Origin: Rugalucina vietnamica
Lineage: Eukaryota; Mollusca; Bivalvia; Lucinida; Lucinidae
Length of the DNA: 64,000 nt
Reading direction: 5' to 3'
Assembly: GCA_964017185.1 (NCBI GenBank)
Contig: OZ024869.1
Coordinates: forward strand, 57,810,761-57,874,760
Below the pieces are notes generated by a model. That model ran no database searches. It worked only from the letters and a program-made list of their open reading frames with translations, and had not been told where the DNA came from. Positions 56,705-64,000 of this stretch are shown in pieces. The position numbers and the translations under genes were made by a program. The stretch's first letter is position 1; every line of letters begins with the position of its first letter.

Positions 56705-57528
56705 TGTTATGTATGACAGTTACTTGTTGAAAGATGTGCATTCAGTACTGGTAAACTTCCCAAGGGAGTATGCCCAGGAAAGTATGATGTTATACATATG
56801 ATGTTTACTTGTTGTCCTTAGCAATTATTTACTTTTAGTGTCCCAGATATTGGACATAAACAGGTTGTTTACTTCAGAATTTTCTAGAAATTTCAAATTG
56901 TTCTTTGACGGAAAAGTCCGGAAAAATCTGGAAGAACCAAAGATGTAGAATCTTCTAGAAATTTTTTTTTATGTCAAAAGAATATTGTGGAATTTTCTGG
57001 AAGGATAGAATATTCTAGAATATTCCAAAACATTAAATTTTGGTAAACAACTTGTTATTTTTAGTATATGATATCATAGAATTTGCTGGAAGAATCCTGA
57101 ATGTTCCTCAGTGCTATATAAGGGCTACAAATTTTCATAAGGACAATCTTTGGGTACTGTTACTATTAAGAAGTCATAATCTATCTTACTGGAATTTAAA
57201 CTTATTCTTGGATTACTTTGTGATATTCGATTCTGGATTGGGACATAGTGCTATTTTGAAACAAACTTTAATTCTTGGGATCAGAAACTGATACAGACTT
57301 GTGTTAAAAAATTCTGAGGGACATTCAGACATTCTTTAAGGGAATTAACATCTTGAAAGGTATTGTACATTCATTTTTGTTTGATTGTATATATGCTTTT
57401 GATTGTTTCATATGTAATTACTGGTTAAATCACTTCTAAATAGATTTGTTAAATTTTAAACAAAGCTTGTTGCTGGCTAACCAACTTGTTGGTTTCCTTA
57501 ATCTTCTAGTTACGCCTGGCACGTAACA
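56705..57528 (+). repeat. 3' LTR
   Basis: An 824-bp copy of the 5' LTR with a few substitutions and a short A/T-run length difference. It ends at GGCACGTAACA followed by the CTTTC duplication. Confidence 0.92.
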
Positions 57529-57719
57529 CTTTCCAACACTTTGATCGACACATACACTTCCGTTAACTTTTGCAAAGTTGTTAACCGTCGAAGACCAGGG
57601 AATTTTGCGAACATATTGAACAGATGATGTCGTAATGACACCATGCAAGTTGTTGTTGTTGTATTTAAAAGCCATATGGCCAATTTGTGCGCAATTGTTT
57701 CCTTGTCTGTGCGTTTTAG

Positions 57720-57791
57720 AAAACATCTTATTCAAAGTGCTCCGGGAAGCGCCACATCGGTTGCCTTGGAGACCAGTATCTCCAAGTGTAG
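57720..57791 (+). CDS. Weak candidate for a terminal host exon
   Basis: A pyrimidine-rich acceptor, CTTGTCTGTGCGTTTTAG, is followed in phase 0 (the phase exon 4 requires) by 23 open codons, KTSYSKCSGKRH to DQYLQV, and a stop. There is no poly(A) signal close by. Phase agreement has a one-in-three chance of being accidental, so this is only a possibility. Confidence 0.18.
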   Translation, partial: KTSYSKCSGKRHIGCLGDQYLQV

Positions 57792-57794
57792 GTA

Positions 57795-59543
57795 CAGGTT
57801 CGTTTCTTAAGTTCAGTACATAGCGATTTATTCCATACGTATTGGCATACCAGTACCAGTACTTGAAGCTTGGCCAAATTTTATTGGGTGTTTGCAGATT
57901 TGAACGGATTTCGCTAAATCAATCATAATACATAATACATAGAAATATGCACTAATTGTAACATTTTACATGTTGATCGATTAATTTATAAAATTTAATA
58001 TACTTAAGGAATTAAAATACGCAACACATAATATTTCAGCTATCACGTATGTATTTGACGTTGTAATAAAATCTCTATTAGATATGTCTAGCAGACTACT
58101 TGTGGCATGTCATGAAATGTGAAAACGTCATTTTATTGGCAAAATTGACGTCAAAACGTCAAAAACGATGAAAAATACAAATTATGACGCAAACGTTGGG
58201 GAGAAGGTGAATATGCCAAATATTGTGCATGTTTGGTAATCTGACGTCGACTTGATAATCTGCAATAAAGATTGGCGTCATTGCTAACAGATTGGCGTCA
58301 TTGCTTACTTGAATGCCATCCCATGCTGCTTTGAAGTTGGCACATGGAATGCAAAAGTGCACAATAATGAATAATGAGCAATTAACGTCATTTGGATAAT
58401 TTAATTTGGGTCTTTTGTGCTTACACAGTGTTTATCGAACCGAGGGACGACACGGCATGCTTTTCAAGCAACAGTGACGTCACATGTACTGTAGAATTGG
58501 GACTCCTAGCGTTTGTTTTGTAATTGACGTTTGGTTCAATTGTGTTTGGTTCAAAGTTGACTTTAACTCATCATTTTTCTAGCGTGTGCCTCGGTGGGTC
58601 AGTGTGGTTATGCGCACGCCATCAAGCATACGTAACGCAAATAGTGACTAAATCTGCTGTATTTTGATGTTTAGATACTGTTTTCATGTAATAAGGTCGG
58701 ATACACGACAAGCTAGCATTACAAAGCCAGTCTACAATAACCCACAGTGTTTTTTGCATTTCTTTATTCCTTAAGTGTACATTAAATGACAAGCAAAATA
58801 TCACAATTTCCGGGATACAAATATCAAATTAAACTTTGATTTCATACACTTCAAGAAGGTTTCAACCAGAAACAGTTTATATTGTTAATTTGGCATGTCA
58901 CCCGGTAGACTGTACCTACCAATATTTGGTCTACCCTGTGTATGTTCAAGGTTATCCAAGCTTGAAATATTGCACCCTACTAGCCGTGGTTCACCATATT
59001 ATACAATCAGTCAGCGTTGATACATAATAACACATGCAATCGATTGTATTTACAAATAACACTGATCAAACAGATATACGTATGTGAATATTTGATCCCA
59101 ATTGAAGCCGCTCGAAAAGGTTCTGGGACACAAAATGGCGAAACGACAGTCCAAACAAGGTAAGGTAGTCTTGTAAGATGCAAGATTTCAAGCTTCGATA
59201 ACATCGACTGTACATAGGGTAGACCAAATATTATGTAAGTTGCAGTCTACTGAATGATCTGTCACTTTAATGGAATAATAAAGTTTTAGTTCAAACATCC
59301 CTGTAGTGTCAGAAATCAATTTCAACATTGATCTCTGTGTCACAGAAGTCATGCTATTTCGTTTATCTATTTATAAATCGATCAAAATCTAAAATGTTAC
59401 AATCAGTGAATAGTTCTATGTATTAGGTTTGACTTAGCGAAATCCGTTCAAATCTGCAAACACCCAATAAAATTTGGCCAAGCTACGCTATGCCATAACT
59501 TATGAAACAAATTGCTATGTATTTAACTTATGAAACGAACCTG
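57795..59543. mobile_element. 1.75-kb TIR element with TA target
   Basis: The ends CAGGTTCGTTTC and GAAACGAACCTG are bordered by TA on both sides. The inverted similarity continues for about 130 bp (GCTTGGCCAAATTTTATTGG, GTGTTTGCAGATTTGAACGG, ATTTCGCTAA). TA duplication and size suit Tc1/mariner or a large MITE, but no transposase frame is visible. An inner inverted pair lies at 58902-59262. Confidence 0.72.
58902..59262. mobile_element. Inner 360-bp inverted-repeat element
   Basis: GTAGACTGTACCTACC, AATATTTGGTCTACCCT and CAAGCTTGAAAT at the left reappear inverted at 59180-59262. It is nested in the TA-flanked element. No clear target duplication. Confidence 0.55.
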
Positions 59544-59575
59544 TAGGTTTTGATTCCAATTTTCCCATATGTTAT

Positions 59576-60745
59576 TATACCCCCGGCATTTATGCCGACG
59601 GGTATATAGTTTTCGCTTTTCCGTTCGTCCGTTCGTATGTTCGTTAGTTAGTTCGTTAGTTAGTAGAATTTACGTCAAAGTTTTGGTTAAGATTTCTTTA
59701 GAGGTGTATATCTTAGTAACTAGTCATCAGAAAGCATTCATATTTGGACCATAGGTACCCTATAGGGTTTGCTTTGTTTCCATGAGTTCGGATCCCAGGG
59801 TCCATGCCCGGCGGTGGGGCTAGAGGTCAAAATCTAGGTCACCTTTAAAATGTGCTGTTTACAATGTTCATGTTTCTTATCTAAGTCCAAATCTTAACAA
59901 ACAACTATAGGAATGTGTTCCTATTTAGATCATAGGTATCCTGTAGGGTTTGCTTTTATTCCGTCGCATAGAATCCTGGGTACTGTCCCCAGGGGTGGGG
60001 CTGGAGGTCAAAATCTAGAACATGTTTATAATATGATAGTTACCATAATAAATTTTCTGTAAGTCAATATATTGACAACCACATGTCAGTATGCATTCAT
60101 ACTTAGACCATAGGCACCATGTTAGGTTCAGACTTGTGTCCATGTGTGTGTGGGGGGGTGTGGGGGGGGGCAGGGGGGGGGGGGCTAGAGGTCAAAATCT
60201 AGAACTTCTCTAAAGATTGTATTTTCTGTACTTTTCTTTACAACCATGTTAATAAATCATTCATACTTGGACCATAGGTACTCTATTAGCTTTGCTTTGT
60301 TCCTTATGACATTAAACTCTAGGGTCCATGCCCATGGTGGTGATAGAGGTCAAGATCAGGGACATCTTAAATTTTTATTTATTTTTATATTATTATGATT
60401 AATGAAGAATGACATTCTGTTTTCCATCTAGGACCAAGGACCTGACCCTCAATGTCCGCGATCAAGTCCTAGATTGAGTATACAAGTCAGCTCTGTATAC
60501 TGCTCTAAAATAGATCTGTCATTCTACTACACTCCTCCCCACCCCCGCCCCCTTGGTTGTAGGCAGTACTTTTTGCAAATGTAAATTTATAAGATGTGAT
60601 TGTTGAGGGTGCTCTCATTGATTCGGGAATTGATGTTCAATGTGTCAGGGGTGAGCATGTCTGGGTTGGGGCCCATGGGCTTCGGCGTAAGGGTGGGGGG
60701 CTACCAGCCGGGGGTATACGTGCCTCTCAAGGCACTTTTTCTAGT
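59576..60745 (+). mobile_element. ATACCCCCGG-hairpin modular element
   Basis: It starts with the hairpin ATACCCCCGGCATTTATGCC pairing with GACGGGTAT, then a (GTTC/GTTAGTTA) patch. Four modules of about 180 bp follow, each with GGGGCT(A/G)GAGGTCAAAATCTAG (about 59817, 59999, 60182, 60345). It ends with the hairpin GTGCCTCTCAAGGCAC, TTTTT and CTAG. A hairpin close to a CTRR end is the Helitron 3' signature, but the 5' end does not start TC. No coding frame. Confidence 0.7.
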
Positions 60746-61011
60746 TAATGAATGCCTCATCTATAAACTAATACATCTTTCATTGTATAGCATAAAATAG
60801 TTTTTAAGATATAGGTACAGTCCTAAAACTTTCAGGACAACCCTCATAATACACACTTGTTCTACATTTTGGTCAGACCTTTTATAGCGATGTGGAAGAG
60901 TGCATGCTCAACACGACGAATGGTGTATGTCATTTTTAGCTTACCGGAGTCAAGGGCTTTAAGGTGACTGAGTATATATGATAGGCAGGTAACCATATTC
61001 CGACAACTTCT

Positions 61012-62300
61012 TAGCTCACCTGAGCCAAAGGCTCATGGGGAGATTATAGAATGGTACTCGAGCCGGCGTCCGTGCGTGCGTCCGTTCGTGGGTCCGTCCG
61101 TACGTCCACATTTTCTCTTCTCTGAAACCTTCTCTTGTCCAACCAAAGCCAAATTTTATATGAAGCATCTATACGAAGGGAGAACCAATGTATATATAAA
61201 TAATCCAGTTCACATAATGAAGATGGCCGCCATGCCCATATATGGTAAAAACCTTTCAAAAATATTCTTCTCCAGAACCGGTGGATCGATTTCAACGAAA
61301 CTTAGCAAGAATCATTGATGACTAAAGTACTACAATGTATATATAAATGTTGACCTGGACCTATTTTACGGCAAGGTCAACTCAGGTCGCCTATGCATTT
61401 GAATGGGGAAACTGTTAAATTGTCATTTAAAGGGAAAGTCTTGCAGGAAATAAGCAGTAGGACTGAACATTAATGATTCTGAAAACAATTGGACCCCAGG
61501 GGCTCATCTGTCCCCACCCAACTGTGCCCCTGCGGTCCATACAGACCCCGCCCCGGGGAGTCGTTTTCTGCCTTAGGCTTATATTGGGAAATACATAAAA
61601 ATCTTCTTCTATGAAAACACAAGAGTCAAAGCTTCTATATTTGGCATGCAGCATTGTTATGTGAAGCTTTACTTAAATCCTGCAAATCATGTCCCTGGGG
61701 TCAAAAATGGACAAACGTAAAAAAAACTTCTTCTCTGAAACCCATAAGGCCCATGACTTCCATATTTTGTGTGTAGCCATGTATAGTGGTTCTCTTTATA
61801 AATCCTGCCAACCGTGCCCCTAGAGTCCATACAGGCCCCGCCTTGGGGCGTCATCATCTGCCATAGTCGCATAATTAGAAATACATGTAAAAATCTTCTT
61901 CTCTGAAACCACAAGTGCCAAAGCTTCTATATTTGGTATGCAGCATTGTTATGTAGAGCTTTACATAAATTCTGCGAAACGTGTCCCTGGTGTCAAATGG
62001 CCCCACCCCGGGGATCATTAGCTTCCAATGGGAGCCTCCCCTAGCCATATTATGAGACAACCACAAGGCCCAGAGCTTTCTTTTTTTTAGTATACCAATA
62101 TATATTACTTTTCTTCATACATTCTGCCAACCGTGTCCCTGGGGTACTTACAGGCCACGCACGAGGGGCGCCATTATCTTCCATAGGCTTATAAGTTGGA
62201 AGTACTTTATACTGAAGCCACAAGGCCCAAAGGTTGTATATTTGCAATGCAGCAATAAATCCTGCCAGGTGAGCGGTCGTTGCCCTTTGGCTACTTGTTT
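61012..62300 (+). mobile_element. AGCTCACC-hairpin element, copy E (diverged)
   Basis: It starts TTAGCTCACCTGAGCCAAAGG. It has the GTCCGTCC run and AAGATGGCCGCCATG, and modules with AAATCTTCTTCT(A/C)TGAAACCACAAG, more diverged than copies B-D. It ends near CCAGGTGAGCGGTCG with TGCCCTTTGGCTACTTG; the 3' hairpin is degraded. The minus-strand frame of 133 codons at 62050-62451 overlaps its end and has no motif. Confidence 0.7.
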
Positions 62301-62309
62301 TTGATCGGG

Positions 62310-63042
62310 TCCTTTTCATTTTGCAGTTTAATACGATAACAATGATAATGTCTTGCATGATTTTGGCTTTGGAGGACTGCAGATTTAGCTGCCCTCGTGG
62401 TGAATCATACAAAACACATCTGTATTTTCCCTGTTTATTTTTATACCACATTAAAGAGTAAATTGTCCAAAATTGCCTTTAATTATAAAGTTCATCCATT
62501 TTCTTCTACATCCTGGTTACTAACGTCATAAAACCTTACATCACGTCATAATGACGTTATGTCTTTAAATATCAAGCTATATGTATTTATAGTAAATTGA
62601 TTGCCAATTAGCATAAATGTAATTAAGAATAAAAATATCTATTTTAAACTCTTAAAACAAATGCAGAATTTTGGTATTTAAATATAAGTGAAACATTATA
62701 TCAGCAAATTTTAAAAAACAAAATAAATATAAACAGTTCGTGAACATTTCACGACAGCCCTTTTGGGTCTAGAAAAATCTCCATAGAATTGGAAAATTAG
62801 CTAGATCCAACCACTGGTTGCAGAGTTGACTGTCCTTGAGAATTAAAAAAATGAACTTAAGTGTTGTTTATACCCTAGTGGTTTCATTTTGATCAGGTCT
62901 CCTTCATTCTTGTAGGTAACAAGGGCAACAGTAAAACGTCAGATTAGAATAGCTGCCCTTGAGTGTTTTATTTTTTTTTAATGTTTTAACACTCTAGCAC
63001 CTTTAGATTGATTGGATATTCTTTATTTTTTGAAAATTATTA
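62310..63042. other. No recognisable feature
   Basis: Two similar pyrimidine-rich acceptor-like stretches occur (GTCCTTTTCATTTTGCAG near 62328 and TCTCCTTCATTCTTGTAG near 62918). The sequence after each is alike enough to suggest a duplicated repeat, not exons. Confidence 0.4.
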
Positions 63043-63377
63043 GAACAACCATAATACTGTAACCCAGCTTATTTTCACAAATATTTTATTTTCGCGTTTC
63101 TATCTTTAGAGACATCGTCGCTGCAATATATTTTCTCCGATTACAAAATTCGTAAAATTTTTCCTAACTTTGAATGTTGTGGTGCATAAAATTGCTTCTA
63201 CTGTTAATAATGTGAACAACCATAATACTGTAACCCAGCTTATTTTCACAGATATTTTATTTTCGCGTTTTTATGTTTAGAGACATCGTCGCTGCAATTT
63301 ATTTTCTCCGATTACAAAATTTGTAAAAATTTTCCTAACTTTGAATGTTGTGGTACATAAAATTGCTTCTTTTTTTA
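63043..63377 (+). repeat. 171-bp tandem duplication
   Basis: GAACAACCATAATACTGTAA starts at 63043 and 63214. The two units share TTTTCGCGTTT, AGAGACATCGTCGCTGCAAT and CCTAACTTTGAATGTTGTGG. The ACTGTAACCC and TTCGCG text recalls the TA-type MITE at 40977, so the units may be tandem MITE ends. Confidence 0.85.
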
Positions 63378-63412
63378 TTAATTGATATTTTATTATATAT
63401 TCCATTAGTGGT

Positions 63413-63650
63413 CCCGTTAGCGAGCGTCAATGGTTAGGGCGTCAGCTTCCGGAGCGGAAGGTCATGGTTTCGATCCCGGGCAGCGTCATACCAAATAAAA
63501 AGTTAAATTGGGCTCCTTTAAGAGCAGGGAAAACATTAATGAGAAATGGGATAGACAATACGGTTTCGGCTACTCAAGCCTCATCATTGACCCTATAAAT
63601 CTGGCAACATGGAGCCAGAGACAATTACTGCAATTTTACAAATTTTAAGT
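63413..63650 (+). mobile_element. tRNA-headed SINE
   Basis: The head has an A-box-like GTCAATGGTTAGGGCGTC and a B-box GGTTTCGATCCC at tRNA-like spacing. The body carries CTCCTTTAAGAGCAG, GGTTTCGGCTACTCAAGCCT and ATCTGGCAACATGGAGCCAG, matching the headless bodies at 19915 and 20285. RNA polymerase III transcription from the head is expected for the family. The 3' limit is estimated from the end of similarity. Confidence 0.75.
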
Positions 63651-64000
63651 GGGCTGTGAATACATAGACCGGAAAATCTAAAAAGAACCAAATGTTTAAA
63701 ATAGTTCAGATGAATGTATCTAAACTGCGAATAAAGACGTTATAAATGGTACCATTTAGGATTGATTTTACCATTATGCTTTCCATAGGCAACAGTGTTA
63801 ACGTTTTGACACCTAGCTCGAAATTAGACATACAAAATTTACCAAATATACCTCATTTTGAGCGTTCATCATAGTCCTTTAATTTAAATGAAAAGTATCT
63901 GCATGTTTAGCTGCTCAGTTCAAAGATATGACCCGTGAAACCGAATCACCATCAGCAACCACGTTTCGTAATGGTCTGGGTCTTCAGAGGGGTCCACGAA
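63651..64000. other. No recognisable feature
   Basis: AT-rich DNA to the window edge with no frame, repeat or splice signal of note. Confidence 0.4.

Larger units (their letters stand above)
50652..57528 (+). mobile_element. Gmr1-like Ty3/gypsy LTR retrotransposon
   Basis: A 6.9-kb element bounded by direct LTRs, each starting TGTTATGTATG and ending GGCACGTAACA, with CTTTC duplicated on both sides (50647-50651 and 57529-57533). Between them are a primer-binding site, a gag region, a pol frame and a purine tract. Pol order is protease, integrase, reverse transcriptase, RNase H. This is the copia-like order carried by a gypsy-type RT that defines Gmr1-like elements. It has no envelope gene. 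The two LTRs differ at only a handful of positions by eye, so insertion is recent. It looks nearly whole, with perhaps one or two breaks. Host: intron 4. Confidence 0.92.

Noticed and set aside
56989-57291. 83-codon frame starting MVNNLL, present three times in the window
   Set aside because: It lies inside the LTR of the Gmr1-like family in every case (16.5, 51.0 and 57.0 kb) and has no recognisable protein motif.
62050-62451. 133-codon minus-strand frame
   Set aside because: It overlaps the decayed end of copy E of the AGCTCACC family and shows no motif or coding-like composition.
62310-62955. Two acceptor-like sites with open sequence after them, as possible last exons of the host gene
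   Set aside because: The two sites and their downstream text resemble each other, which points to a duplicated repeat, and neither has supporting donor, poly(A) or protein-like composition.
63413-63480. Possible tRNA gene
   Set aside because: A-box and B-box are present, but the acceptor stem does not close well and the sequence continues into a body shared with two other copies, so it is a SINE head.

Overview
The window looks like nuclear DNA from a mollusc, most likely a bivalve. It is AT-rich and dense in repeats, with no bacterial-type gene packing. It carries several copies of the repeat that begins with the AGCTCACCTGAGCC hairpin, a family I recognise as abundant in bivalve genomes, together with tRNA-headed SINEs and jockey/CR1/RTE-type LINEs. 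The species cannot be named from this sequence.

Layout. 0.6-5.2 kb: a LINE remnant, a Tc1/mariner-like TIR relic, microsatellites, a 60-bp repeat built on a perfect palindrome, one reversed AGCTCACC element and a small foldback. 5.2-11.1 kb: mostly featureless DNA with a tRNA-derived SINE, a pair of inverted SINE-like bodies and a short hairpin repeat. 11.1-17.65 kb: a decayed minus-strand LINE (LINE A) into which a second LINE (LINE B) and a solo LTR have been inserted. 17.66-21.68 kb: a 4-kb foldback element enclosing an RTE-type LINE fossil and two SINE bodies. 22.3-29.2 kb: a composite of satellite-like tandem repeats with GTCGAC-rich minisatellites on both flanks and inverted arms.

29.66-31.30 kb: a TIR transposon with a 9-bp target duplication. 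It ends about 75 bp before an ETS/E-box promoter-like stretch. From there a plus-strand host gene can be followed through four small exons (31519-31584, 35921-35963, 43467-43542, 49887-49998). Their splice phases fit exactly and give 99 open codons. I do not recognise the protein and cannot find its 3' end with confidence. Its introns are filled with mobile DNA: a MITE, a CR1/jockey-type LINE with a 511-codon open frame, other TIR elements, nested AGCTCACC elements and a 3-kb, 48-bp minisatellite.

50.65-57.53 kb: a nearly whole Ty3/gypsy-related LTR retrotransposon with almost identical LTRs and a 5-bp target duplication. Its pol has integrase before reverse transcriptase, the Gmr1-like arrangement, and its gag resembles the SCAN domain. 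The solo LTR at 16.3-17.1 kb is the same family. 57.8-64 kb: a TA-flanked 1.7-kb TIR element, two more hairpin-ended modular repeats, a 171-bp tandem duplication and a tRNA-headed SINE.

Apart from the host exons, the window is layers of transposable elements. The nested insertions are the most informative part, because they fix the exact ends and the insertion style of several families.
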